A stretch of DNA of 64,000 nt from Membranipora membranacea (Eukaryota; Bryozoa; Gymnolaemata; Cheilostomatida; Membraniporidae), in NCBI GenBank assembly GCA_914767715.1, contig OU612067.1, positions 26,326,162-26,390,161 of the forward strand, written 5' to 3'. Below, one piece after another: positions 20,888-32,290 of the stretch. Below the pieces are notes generated by a model, which saw nothing but the letters and a program-made list of their open reading frames with translations, searched no databases and was not told the origin of the DNA. The position numbers and the translations under genes are program-made. How positions within the stretch are numbered: position 1 is the stretch's first letter; every line of letters begins with the position of its first letter.

Positions 20888-22560
20888 TTTTTACACCTTC
20901 TGTTTTATATTGTTTGGTTCTCGTTTGATGAAGTCAGTATCAGTATGGATTTAGTATAGTTCGCAATAATGATATCTTAACTTCTGTGACATTATATTTA
21001 TACCGATAGTAATGTAAAAAACATTGATTGGTTTATAGATACATTGCATCATGGGGGGGGGGGGGCTATGTACTTTTGCCAACCGCTGAAGGATGGAAAC
21101 TCATACTCTGCCACTTAGTCCAATAGATATGTCTTACTGATGTACCATGATGACATTTGTGTGGTTAACATACTGACACCTAGACTTATGATACTTTATA
21201 CATTGCCAACCCTGATTATTAATAAACTAAACTTATCTAGCCTATCAATTCCTAGGTAGATACATATGATAAGAATATCAGTCTCTAGAATTATGTACGG
21301 CTCAATATACAAAACACTGTGGAAGATATACGCAAACAAGCTGAAATGTTTTTTATTGGCAGTTAGAATAATTTTTCAAGTAAGAGTGTAATTTAAGTTA
21401 AAAATTAGGCTATAGCTTTCAGTCATGTCAGGTGCTGTCATCTGAAAAATAGTTTTGTCAATAACATCACTGCTGAAAACGATCTATTTAGCAATATATT
21501 GAAGGCTACATACAGCTGGTGTGTGATAATGTGATGCAGGTGCCTCATGTCCTTTTACTAAAAAATTTTATCTCCGCTGTGAGCCATTGTGACTCTGTAG
21601 TGAAGTTGATAAAGTTCTTGCTCTGTCTTAACACACATATTCATATAGTGAATATTTTGTTTCTCCCAAATGAATGCTGCTATATTCACCCTCTTTTTAA
21701 AATCTGAAGGTCACAATCATTCTAACCCTAATCCTTCCCCAGTCAATCATCAGACGGGGGAAAGAGTCTGGGAGTGGGGGGGGGGGGGGGGGGGGCTCAG
21801 GCTATCCTAACCCCAAAATGATTACGGAATCTTAAACCAGCATATCTCATTAACCATTAAATAATTAATCAAATACCAGTTGTCATCTTCATAAAACAAC
21901 CTGGTCTAGGAAAACGAGCAAGGACTAGTCTGTTTTTGTTCGAATTTACGTGAGAAATGAACACAAGGCATCCCGGTATTATGATAATATCTAGCAACCT
22001 TAAAGATCAGCTGATGCGCAGACAATGGTGATTGCACACCATATATACAAACTGCTGGCTTGATGACATGTTATTCCTGATATATATGGCAAGCTGAGAC
22101 TAAATTCAGGTTGATTGTACCTGTAGATGACAGTATTGATTCCATCAAAATTAATCTATTAAGTTTATGGATTATTCTGATCCAATATCAGTGATTTTCT
22201 TGCTACCTAACAACAGCGAAATCAGGGCTCTGCCATACAGCAGAGAAATCAAAGCCCTTATATACCGAAGCACATCACTCACTGCAATGCTCGTAAGGGG
22301 TATTGAACTACAGACTAACAGTGTAACGTACATAAGGTTTTCCTATAATATTTTTGAACCAAGTCAACGACATAATTTTTAGTTATTTGTATTGGTAATA
22401 ATGTATTATCATTTTTGGTCCGCATTCCCGTATATTGAAGTTGCCTATAGCCTTCAATTATTGATAGACGAGATATTGTGTTCGATGGATGACAACGTCC
22501 TCATCATTTTTAATTTCGTGATGTACAAATGATTAGTTAGTTTATCATGGTTATAAAAAA
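20888..22560. other. Intergenic, no gene seen
   Basis: Similarity to the duplication ends at 20887. The stretch is AT-rich and holds two G homopolymers (about 21053-21065 and 21776-21796). Only short open frames without family resemblance occur. Confidence 0.6.
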
Positions 22561-22639
22561 AATGATTCTTGAAAGACAGCTTAAACTTTAAATCCTCAAG
22601 CAACAAAATTCAAATTAACATTACCATTCAACATTATTA

Positions 22640-22985
22640 TATTTTTTTATGCTATAAATTTAGTTCAAATCAAATAATTTGCCAAAAAATATTAAAAGGA
22701 AGGGCTCTCCCAGATAATCTAATGACTGTATTGATGGCTGTCCTGGTGGTCACCCATGAAAATCACCCTCACAAGCTGAAGCATAAGTCAACCCAGATGT
22801 GCTCAGGATTGCTCCCAGATCCTGTCAAATCTTCCAAAAGGTACCGGTTGTACTTACAGTTTCCTCACATCCGTGTTGTTGTTAGCTTGAGTTGTTTTAG
22901 GGCTTTTGATCTTGTATCATGGTTGTGTTCTAGCAAAAATTCCAAAAATGTTTTGAAAGAAATTTTTATAATCATATATTCATAA
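22640..22985 (-). repeat. Dispersed repeat R3 (possible LINE 3' end), copy 1
   Basis: On the minus strand this matches 55410-55850 in blocks: AAAAGCCCTAAAACAA, CTTTTGGAAGATTTGACAGG and GCATAAAAA. The other copy keeps an open frame with a C-terminal-LINE-like motif. Here the frame is broken. Confidence 0.65.
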
Positions 22986-23514
22986 AGCATTTTTGAAGGT
23001 ATTACTTATAAAACTTGTGGAAACATGTTCCCCAGGTTTTACGCGAACAATGGACTCAATGCAGCTTTTGGTAAATTTATTGAGTTTTAGATTTGTTGCA
23101 CTAGTTCTAGATTCAGAACTAAATGCTATATATAAGTTGGGGATAAATAGAATGTATAGTATATATCGGTCATTGTATTGTCATCTAAAATTGACCTCAC
23201 TGCTCTCATCATTAGCAGCAGGGAGGGTAGGTTCAACTGAAGCTTTTTAGATATCCCCAACTATTGCCTTCCCTTACAATAATGGAGGGTAACTCCTAAG
23301 TGTAGAAGTGCTGTGTCAGCGGACATTGGTATGGATCATATAGTGCAACACACATAGTGCAACCAATACTGATTTCTGGTTGCATGGTGGTCAACATCGA
23401 ATCATAGCATGAGAGGCAGTGGTTTATCAAATAATGAGGGGTGAGAGAGTCTGCAGGCTCCAAGTGGCTCACGAGTGGCTGTCAATATCATCATAAACTA
23501 AGGCATTACATTTT

Positions 23515-23587
23515 ACAAAGGAAAAATGATTTCTAAGAAATGAGGAAATCTGAATCATGACTAAAGGGGTCAGCAATATGTCAACAA
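23515..23587 (+). repeat. Fragment of repeat R1
   Basis: Matches the GAAATGAGGAAATCTGAATC segment of R1 (9950-10010) and stops exactly where the hAT end at 23588 begins. Confidence 0.75.
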
Positions 23588-24140
23588 CAGAGCTGTGCTC
23601 AAGTACTTTTTTTCAGTTCAAGTAGAGTAAGCGAGTACTCGAAACAAAATTGAGTACAAGTACAAGTATACACATGTTTCTGCCTTTCCGAATACAAGTA
23701 GAGTATCACAACTTGATTCCGAGTACAAGTAGAGTTTTCCTTCTGAATTTCAAGTACAAGTATAGATTACATCAATCAAATATCAAGTACTTTTTATTAA
23801 ATTAAAGTAAAACGAACAAACAAGTAAAACAGCCAAATTAACCAGTACAGGTAGGCCTATATATATAATATGATAATGATTAGGGTATGATAATAATATG
23901 ATAAAATAATATTATAATATAATAGTATAATGTCCAACTATCCCCGGGTTCTAGTTTTCTTTATTTATACTAGGCCCCGCAGCCTGTTGCATTTGCAGAA
24001 AATGAGGTTCTCCAGAACGGCATCGTTCATTGAGGCGTGATGTGGCCTCATCAAGATGCCACCGTGAGAGAATATCCTCTCGACGACAGCAGAACTTGCC
24101 GGCACACGCAACACTTTTTGTGCTTTTGACCATTTTCACC
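23588..24140 (-). mobile_element. hAT transposon relic with 3' end and transposase C-terminus
   Basis: The left end reads CAGAGCTGTGCTCAAGTACT, a hAT-like terminus, inserted into R1. Bases 23600-23810 are full of AGTACAAGTA and its variants, typical of hAT subterminal binding sites. On the minus strand 24113-23965 encodes the classic hAT C-terminal dimerisation segment (ASSAVVERIFSHGG, then MRPH and NLIFCKCN). No matching right terminus is seen, so the element is truncated. Confidence 0.82.
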
Positions 24141-26560
24141 TTTCAACTGAAAACCCTTGGGACAGCACTGTTGAAGGCTATGTCATGTATTTATGGCTAC
24201 AGAATAAAAACATAGTGTTTAGCATGATGTAATTTTCCAGAAAATTGATTCATCGGGTGACCAAAATGTATTTGTCAACAGAAATATTTTCCATGAGGTG
24301 CACCAAAGATCAGTTTTTTTTAAAAAAACCAAACATGAAGGTCACTGATTCGTCCATCATTACTGCGCTACTTGTATCCCTGCAGAATCAAATAGCCAAA
24401 ACTATTACCAGAGTGAAAAAGAGTGCCTTCAGGATGAATTGAGCTTGCAACTGAACAAAAGTCATCAGCCAATATGGAAAGTGTTGAAAAATGCTGACAA
24501 TAAACAAACTGTAAGTAACGATATGCATAATGTGATACAATGGTACAATGTCAATGCGGACGAGGACTTTATGCGAAGTTACTGAAACGCAATGTGATAT
24601 CTATACAGTTTTTTATATCTTAGGCCGTAACAACTGAGGTACACATGTTTATTCATATCTTTGGTCATAACACTTCTTTTCCTATTTGTCTTTTTGTGGG
24701 ATTCAATAATTGTGCATAACCACTGAGTATTAATATGTTATTCCAGGTCAGTGTGTATAACATGACACTTGACAAATCATAATTTCCTGGCATGTTGTGA
24801 CATAGAAGATGCTTAGATACTTATTCAGTTAAAATAAATGTGGATATCATTAGTGAATGTGTTTTTCAAGCTGTGGCTGCCCATTTTTGGTAATTAGAAG
24901 AAAAGTTGTCCCGAAACCTCTGATTACCTTATAATATATATTAAAATATCTTCAATCGGGTATGAACATAACAACAGTTCTGTATTCAACAAAGAGCATT
25001 TCACTTTGGTTCCATGCCTCAAATTTGTGGTTCAATCCAATTTTGAATTATGAATGCTAACCATTTCCATGATGGGAAAAACATGAAAAACATTTACCGC
25101 GGCCGAGACCCGAACCACGGTTTCCCGTGACAATGCCCTTTGAAGTCATTGTGAGCAAGCAGCTAACCATTCAGCCACGCTGCCTAATTGATATTGTTTG
25201 ATTCAACATGGTATTGGCGTCAAAAATATCATTCGTCACAATCGGAAATTGACTAAAAGGTCATTTCCATGGGTCGATTACTCCCGAAATCCTTACGAAA
25301 TCGCAGCATGGAACCATAGTGTTTGTAATGGCAATTCTTTTTTTTAAATTATCAGAAATGTGATCCTATTACCTTAATGACAGGCAGAGCATTCTTTGAA
25401 GTGTCTGTATTGGTCTTCCTCCTAACTGGCTATCACTTGGATGGCCGGAGAACAATCAGGCAATCTATCATATATGGACGAAATAGGCTATAGGCCTGAC
25501 ATATGTCATCCATTGACATCATCGGGAGGGTTGAATTTAATTTATTTGGGCTTTTAGATGTTCCAAGGAAAAGCATGTTATGTTTAACTCCTGTACTAAA
25601 AAATTTGATATTGGTTTTGCTCTCAAATTCAAAGTTCAAACCTTAACTTTTGATGATCAGTCTACACCTACATTGTGAACCAAAATAAAATGAGATTTAG
25701 GTTGTTTTGGTCTGTTTTTATTAGTATCGTTAGTGTATATAATGACATTATGACATACAAAGCAAGCACTTTTGGAACTTTTCGTACAATCTTCATCAAT
25801 GCCTCAGAAGATTATTACAGTTCATAAATGCTGTTTCGCCACGCTCCCCCACATTTGACACCAGGAGCTGCAGGGCATGTAGTAGCACACTCAGCGTTTG
25901 GGGCACAAGTTTTGAGGCTTTAGATGGAACAGAACTAGCCAGTGAAATTTACAAATTATAATAGTATAGCAGTATGTGACTGCTTCTAACAATAATACGT
26001 AAATCCATAACGATTTACACGCAATAACATACCATATAAAGTTGAAGTCGGCGTTGGCAAATCAGTAGCAAAATGTGTACACATTATGTGCTTACTAAAT
26101 GTAATTCATATACTCTGGTTTAAGTTAAAGGCAAGAGCGGAGTGACATGGTTTTTTCTTCGTGTTTTATTGACGGCTCCCAGTTTCATGCGTGCATCATA
26201 CCTTACAATCTCAGGCACTGTAATGTACAGTCTCGAAGCATATTCCCAAGTGGCCATTGCCATTCTGTGGTAAAATCGCTGCTATGTGAAGCTACATGTG
26301 TTTGCAAATTTCTCACTCTTGCAAAGAATCCACATATTGAGGGTAAAATAATATTTAATGATGTATTATCTGGTCTGGAATTATTTAGCAGTAGCGTTGA
26401 GGCTGTTTATGGCAGCCAGTTTGAGTTTTGTATAATATATTTCAGCGATGTCTTGTGAGGTCTTGTGAGGTGATTAATTGATAGAAGTGAACTTTTTGTT
26501 GTCATGAGATTGTTTGAACTAACAGCAGACCTGGCATTATTATTGAAAGGCTGCAGTCAA
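24141..26560. other. Intergenic, no protein gene supported
   Basis: Aside from the tRNA-like sequence at 25095-25184, this stretch shows only short frames with no recognisable domain. It probably includes old transposon remnants next to the hAT relic. Confidence 0.5.
25095..25184 (-). other. tRNA-like sequence (tRNA-derived SINE head or tRNA pseudogene)
   Basis: The minus strand shows a box A-like TGGCTGAATGG, a variable-arm hairpin CACGG-GAAA-CCGTG as in type II (Ser/Leu) tRNAs, and a box B-like GGTTCGGGTCTC. The T stem and acceptor stem do not pair well, so it is unlikely to be a working tRNA gene. Confidence 0.5.
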
Positions 26561-26621
26561 ATATTGATTTAATGTACCATTTGTTAGAAACAATCTAAAA
26601 ATGGCTGATTTATAACATATA

Positions 26622-27130
26622 CCCTACTGACCTTGATAATTCGCGGGCTCCTAATTCGCGGAGGTCACAGCTCCAACCTTTTTCACTAGTCTTAATTATT
26701 CACGGATTTCAGGCTCGCGAATTTCTGGTAAGTTTAGTTGTATTCTCTTTCCTCGATCACGTGACTGACATGGGACCACAAGGCAGGCAGACTTTTCTCT
26801 CTGAATAAATTATGACTGCCAACATGAACTTCTCCTTCAGCTTCAGGTGTGCAGCCAGGAGGTTTCATGTTTACAAAAATACATGGGTTCCAGTACTAGG
26901 ACTGCAACTTACATCTTAAAACTTAACTGAGATCACCATGCTGTATACAAAGCTAGACAATGATATATAAGAACACCAATAAATTACCTGCTCACAGTAA
27001 GTCTCAAACTACAAAATTGAGAGGATAACTCCTCTATAAAAGTTCGCATTTAGCTAGTTTTAAGTATTCGCGGTTTCTGTCATCGCTAACCGCGAAAGCT
27101 AACTAACTTGAAAACATAAGGTCAGTAGGG
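26622..27130. mobile_element. 509-bp MITE with TA target duplication
   Basis: Ends read CCCTACTGACCTT and the complement AAGGTCAGTAGGG, flanked by TA on both sides. The homologous arm at 32240-32270 is an empty site (complement of TTATAACAATAGTTCTAAC). TTCGCGG motifs occur in inverted orientation near both ends. A TA duplication suggests a Tc1/mariner-type source. Noncoding. Confidence 0.88.
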
Positions 27131-28330
27131 TAGTTCTAACTATGGCTAATCAATCTCTTTAGCTGTATTGTGTGAAAACAACAGACACTCAGTAACCATT
27201 TTTTTCCAAATATTTAGTTATCTCATTTATGGATGGTGTTGGTCAGGATATTGATATATATATATGCACATTATCTGATATTTTTCTCAGTGTAAGAGAG
27301 GGTAACCCAAAACCACGAGGTAGCTAGGTGACGATTACCCACCTAAACCTTAAGCTCCAATAAACTATTTAAGTTACCCGAATTCATAGACACGTAAACC
27401 CGTCAGCACCGTTTATTCATACATCAGCAGCCTTTATTCTGAAATTGGTGGTCCACATTTTAAGAGATCTTCCAAATCATATATTTTATGAATAATGGAT
27501 CAACATATTAGTGCCTTCTTAGTGACATTCTCAGAGATTGAGTATTATCCAAAAAGGTATATTTCAATGATATATATTATTGTCTAGTATCTAATGCAGT
27601 AACTAAACTGTATAATTTGGAGTTTGAGATATTTTTGCAAAACTATTCATAGCCTATTCATTCATTGAAGCCTGAAATGGCACAAAACTTATTGATCATA
27701 TATTTATTTAGCCGATTTGATAAAATCATATCCTCATAATGAAGGAATTTCCAGATTGATACAAAGAGACCAAGGGCGCACAGAAATTGTTTAACATTCA
27801 TGGCGGTATTACCAAGAAAACAAAGAAGGCAGAAAAGTTCACAAAAACAAGGAAAAATCTCATACGATGACAGTAGATTATTGATTGCGCGGGTCAAATT
27901 TAATTGGCTCAAACCCAAAAACAATATTGTCAATTTGATTCCCCTGAATGCTAAAAATAAAAAACATCGTTCACCACAGCTGTGTTGAAATCAAGATGTT
28001 TTGAGTTGTCAGTTTATGTTGCAACTCTTTGCTGCTGGTCATTACCAAATTCATGTTGCATGTTGCAGAATGAAAAATTTCAGCTTCATCATTCGAGAGA
28101 AATTTGTTTGATTCAAACAGCAAAAAGTAGATGACATCGACCCGATAAGCTGTCTATATTGCTGTTGTCTTCGGTCCTAAAATTACTGTTTTGGTTTTTG
28201 TACTTGTAAGGGTGACGCTTCCAAAAACTGCAAATGATACTAATATTGAAATTCTGAGTTGCTGGTACGAATAGTTTTCGTAATACTCTACCAGAGAGAT
28301 TGTCATACAATTCACTAACACGCGTCATTC

Positions 28331-28648
28331 ATGGATAATTTTTTCCTGCATCAGCTTAGAATTAACCAAGCTAATAGTTGTGCCTTAGTCAAAGGTGTTT
28401 TTTGTAGTCAATTATATGCAGCCTCGAACAAGCTTGCGGCAGCTCATGTCAACTCTACAGAGAGATTTTCGTTCTCACCAGATATCAGTTTCCGGTGCCC
28501 AGAGCAACAAATCAATGCCCTTTATTCATGCCTCCAATCCTGCTACTCGCAAATCAAACACGTAGAGGGGATCTCTTTACTTAATGTCAGGTATACAAAG
28601 GTTAATGTTCCACAAGGGTATGACAAGGAGGAATTAGAATCAGATTAG
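28331..28648 (+). CDS. Hypothetical open frame inside repeat arm C
   Basis: A 105-codon frame (first residues MDNFFLHQ) ending in an acidic stretch. It is in the part of arm C that other copies lack and may be an exon of a transposon gene; an acceptor-like CTGCATCAG lies at about 28348-28356. A second short frame, 27800-27988 (MAVLPRKQRRQK...), is conserved in position in the opposite arm but has a stop there. No family recognised. Confidence 0.25.
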   Translation: MDNFFLHQLRINQANSCALVKGVFCSQLYAASNKLAAAHVNSTERFSFSPDISFRCPEQQINALYSCLQSCYSQIKHVEGISLLNVRYTKVNVPQGYDKEELESD

Positions 28649-28994
28649 TACATATTGTTACATAGGGTGTAAAACCTGAACCTCAAAGATTTTAACTTGC
28701 ATCACAAATAATTGTGAAACCCAGATCTTTTGCGCTGTATGTTCATGTTTCAAAGGACAGCTTGAGGAAATATTAAATACCAACTTTTTTAAATCAAAAT
28801 TTATGTGTAGCCCATCCCTAAAGAAGGTGCAATATATTGGAAAACTTATTTGAGAAATGTAGTTATACTTGCCAGTTGCATTCAAACGAGCATGCTGTTG
28901 ACCAATAATAATATTAATTCAGCTGCTAATGTAAGATTGAAGCTGGATTGTAAGGAGCTTTCTTATTGTTGACATATTGATGACCCCATTAGTC

Positions 28995-29384
28995 ATATAT
29001 ATACTTTTTATTGGCATCAAAAGTCATCTCATTCGAAATGTTTTGCACTCAGTGCCAGAAAACAATTTTTTTTATAACAAAAAAAGAGAAACAGAAGGGA
29101 AATAATATCATCAATGATGTTGGTCAATTCGATAATACATGGTTGAAAAGTAAAGTTTTGAATGAACTGAACTTCTCTTTAGATCTCAAATGTAACGGTA
29201 AAGAATTGTATGTAGCAGAAACTTTGTATCTTAGATTGTCTGTATGATATAAAAGTAAATGTTTATCACGAAAATTGAACTTGGTAGTGTTTTTAAATCC
29301 TCTATATATAAATGGAGGTGTTAAAAAATTGTTTATCTTATGCGCAAAAAGTGAAGTGAAATAACAGACAAGCTTAGGAAGAGG
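28995..29384 (-). mobile_element. 5'-truncated copy of the LINE 3' end
   Basis: Nearly identical to 4583-4982, covering the 3' UTR and the end of ORF2. It sits in repeat arm C, which reads GTCAT on the left and resumes CATGATTCAG at 31067, consistent with a short target duplication. Truncation is at AGGAAGAGGT, where a pyrimidine tract begins. Confidence 0.9.
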
Positions 29385-29550
29385 TATTTCCTCTTCCTTT
29401 TCCTCTTTCCTCTTCCTTTCCTTTTTCCTCTTTCCTTTCTTTTCCTTTTCCTTTCTTTTCCTTCTTCCTTTCTTCCTTTCCTCTTTCCTCTTTCCTCTTC
29501 CTCTTCCTCTTAGGAAGAGGTATTTCCTCTATTGTGATAGGTATTAGGAA
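29384..29550 (+). repeat. TTCC/TCTTCC pyrimidine tract
   Basis: About 125 bases of almost pure pyrimidine (TTTCCTCTTCC variants), bounded on both sides by TAGGAAGAGGTATTTCCTC, with a third TTAGGAAGAGGT at 29544. It seems to have grown by slippage at the truncated LINE end. Confidence 0.85.
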
Positions 29551-29555
29551 GAGGT

Positions 29556-29963
29556 TGCTCTAAGGAAATTAGCGTGTATCTGGATATCTGTGGGGTGTTA
29601 TTATAGTGCCGAGGTGCTCTTCATGTATTGTATTGTATGTCAAGTTGTGTTTTAAGATCTTGTAAATAACGTGGAAGAGTGCTTTGTGAGTTGGATCGCA
29701 GGATGGTGAGATGGAAATAATGGAAAGAGCGAGCTGTTGTTAATGCTTCTATTCTTCTCTATTCCACGAACACAACTGACAGTTAAAATGATGTGGCAAA
29801 AATACATTAATGATGAATCATCTATTAGTTAGAAATGCTGGGTGCCTGGCCTTTGATTGAAAAGGAATGGTTACCATAGTAATATCTCATCACTACCAGT
29901 GTAATTAAAATGTCAACGCGGTTACATTTAGGAAACCACTAATGACACTTTACAGATATAACA
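29556..29963 (-). repeat. LTR of the TRIM element (3' LTR on the minus strand)
   Basis: Starts TGCTCTAAGGAAAT and ends GATATAACA on the plus strand. Its mate is 30656-31063. Confidence 0.87.
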
Positions 29964-30655
29964 TACACCCAGCTTTTAAAACATGAGCGTCCTCGCTCAT
30001 CCAAATCTTAAAATTGGAATGCGCAAAAAAATTCATATTCTTTATATGTAAAGGTATGATAGTTTAAAAAAAAAAGTCCATCAAATCAACATTAAGACAA
30101 AAAAATAACAACACAATATAAATCTCCGAGTATACTCTATTCCTCAGCTCAGTATGGATAGTCGCTCAAGGCTATGAAGTCGTATTCATCAATATCCGTT
30201 ATTCGCTCCACAAGATGACAACCATAGTACAACGGATGGCGTAACTGACTGGTTTTTGTCCACACCTGGGACCGCAGCAATATTATTCACCCTTGCGCTT
30301 GGGCAACCAGTTTAAATCATGCTGTTTCTTTCAGATGGCCAGCATATCATTATACCATCCCTCCGGATCTGAAGCAGTGAGCGGTTGCTTACAGATTGAG
30401 GATTCCGTGGCAGCGTAATAATTATTTAAATAGTCACTATCCAGACAGTTTAGGTAATAGCAGTAGTGTCGTAAGATTAATTGTGTGAAGATAATATTGT
30501 CATGATGTGTAGTCTGGCTGTTAGAGTCAAGAGTTCTTCAGTGTAGATATTATTTATTTAATATGAAGGTGCATAATCCATCCGGCACTTTAGATGATCG
30601 TCCTCGATTATCGCTTGGCTGAGAGTAGCGGAGATCGTCGCAGTCCTCCACCATT

Positions 30656-31063
30656 TGCTCTAAGGAAATTTGTGTGTATCTGGATATCTGTGGGGTGTTA
30701 TTATAGTGCCGAGGTGCTCTTCATGTATTGTATTGTATGTCAAGTTGTGTTTTAAGATCTTGTAAATAACGTGGAAGAGTGCTTTGTGAGTTGGATCGCA
30801 GGATGGTGAGATGGAAATAATGGAAAGAGCGAGCTGTTGTTAATGCTTCTATTCTTCTCTATTCCACGAACACAACTGACAGTTAAAATGATGTGGCAAA
30901 AATACATTAATGATGAATCATCTATTAGTTAGAAATGCTGGGTGCCTGGCCTTTGATTGAAAAGGAATGGTTACCATAGTAATATCTCATCACTACCAGT
31001 GTAATTAAAATGTCAACGCGGTTACATTTAGGAAACCACTAATGACACTTTACAGATATAACA
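30656..31063 (-). repeat. LTR of the TRIM element (5' LTR on the minus strand)
   Basis: Same 408-bp length as its mate, with differences visible only at AAATTTGTGTGT versus AAATTAGCGTGT near 30670. Confidence 0.87.
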
Positions 31064-31110
31064 AGGTCATGATTCAGATTTCCTCAATTTTCCTTGTAAT
31101 CTGCTATGAA

Positions 31111-32290
31111 TTTGGTAATGACCAGCAGCAAAGAGTTGCAACATAAACTGAAAACTCAAAACATGGAAAAGCTACCCTTTACTTAGCTTGATTTCAACAC
31201 AGCTGTGGTGAACAATGTTTTTTTATTTTTAGCATTCAGGGGAATCAAAATGACAATATTGTTTTTGGGTTTGAGCCAATTAAATTTGACCCGCGCAATC
31301 AATAATCTACTGTCATCGTATGAGATTTTTCCTTGTTTTTGTGAAATTTTCTTCCTTCTTTATTTTCTTGGTAAGACAACCATGAACATTAAACGATATC
31401 TGCGCGCCCTTGGTCTCTTTGTATCAATCTGGAAATTCCTTCATAATGATGATTTGATTTTCAAATTCAGCTAAATAAATAGATGATCAACAAGTTTTGT
31501 GCCACTTCAGGGCTTCAAGGTCCAATCAAGGGATCTTAACATAATTCTGCATAAATATCTGGAACTCCAAATTACACCCTGTAGTCTCAGCGTTAGATAT
31601 TGGACAACAAATAAATCGTTGAAATGTTCTTAGAAAAATATATATATGAACTTTATTTTGGATAAAACTGATGTTTTACAGAATACCCGAAAAAATGAGA
31701 AGAAAAAAAATAGAGTTTTGTAAAGACAGGCTAAAAGTTAATGCACAATTGATGAGAAAAATAATTTGGGTGATCTCTTAATATGTGAAGTACCAATTCT
31801 AGGATATAGACTGCTGATATATGAGTAAACTGTACTACTGAGGAGTCAGGAATGGTCTAACGGTTAAGGGTACTGGCTTGTGATCTTTGAGGTCTAGGTA
31901 CAATTCCTGGTGCCGGCAGTCATTTCTGATTTGGTACTGGCACACCATTCATCCTAGCCAGGTCCTTGCGGAATAGGACTAAAAATATCAGAGGTCCACT
32001 GTGTGTGTTTGCACACCCCACACTCAGTAAAAAGAATTCCTTCTGCCTCTTCTATATAAAGAGTAGCCGGGTTTCCGGCGGGCACGGGTATAGGGTGCGG
32101 CATGAGTACTATGGGTCCCAGTTCCTGAACTCAAGAGAGCATAACTCTCTCCGCTTCAAAGATGATGATGACTGCCGGGTTCACATGTCTAGGAACTCGG
32201 CTAACTTAACTTAATTTAACAGCCGGAAAGAATGATCAGCTATAGTTAGAACTATTGTTATAAATCAGCCATTTTTAGATTGTTATATAA
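31111..32290 (+). repeat. Inverted-repeat arm D of the R1 family (plus orientation)
   Basis: Opposite orientation to arm C. It begins inside the element at CTATGAATTTGG, carries the same internal block as 27660-28060, and ends near ATCAGCCATTTTTAGATTGTT. It is interrupted by the SINE at 31841-32171. Arms C and D meet head to head at about 31110. Confidence 0.7.
31841..32171 (+). mobile_element. tRNA-derived SINE
   Basis: The head has a box A-like TGGTCTAACGGTTAAGGG and a box B-like GGTCTAGGTACAATTCC spaced as in a tRNA. A unique body follows, ending in GATGATGATG. Uninterrupted R1 copies read CTGTACTGCCGG at this place (10571, 40230), while here ACT flanks both ends, indicating a short target duplication. 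Length about 330 bp. Confidence 0.8.

Larger units (their letters stand above)
29556..31063 (-). mobile_element. TRIM-like LTR element, noncoding interior
   Basis: Two 408-bp direct repeats (29556-29963 and 30656-31063) with TG...CA ends bracket 692 bp without an open frame. AGGT flanks both sides (29552-29555 and 31064-31067) as a 4-bp target duplication. On the minus strand a TGG-starting tract (TGGTGGAGGACTG) follows the right LTR by two bases, suiting a primer-binding site, and AAAAGCTGGGTGTA precedes the left LTR. The LTRs differ at only a few bases near one end, so the insertion looks young. It must have used another element's enzymes. Confidence 0.85.
26580..31110 (-). repeat. Inverted-repeat arm C of the R1 family (minus orientation)
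   Basis: Reading from 31110 leftward, this matches R1 in copy A, then continues through segments shared in opposite orientation with 31111-32290 (the CCGCGCAATCAATAATC region, the CTGCGCxCCCTTGGTCTC region, the TAAATCAGCCATTTTTAG region). It is interrupted by the LINE fragment plus TRIM (28995-31063) and by a MITE (26622-27130). It retains about 1 kb missing from the R1 copy in A, so it may be closer to full length. Confidence 0.7.

Noticed and set aside
21776-21796. Poly-G run as a G-quadruplex regulatory element
   Set aside because: A single homopolymer without nearby gene start; may also be a sequencing-prone tract.
22993-23250. Plus-strand frames at 22167, 22569 and 22993 as genes
   Set aside because: Partly within repeat R3, no splice partners, no recognisable motif.
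25095-25184. Functional type II tRNA gene
   Set aside because: Boxes and a variable arm are present, but the acceptor and T stems do not pair; a SINE head or pseudogene is more likely.
26147-26458. 103-codon plus-strand frame
   Set aside because: No family resemblance, no splice context and located among repeats.
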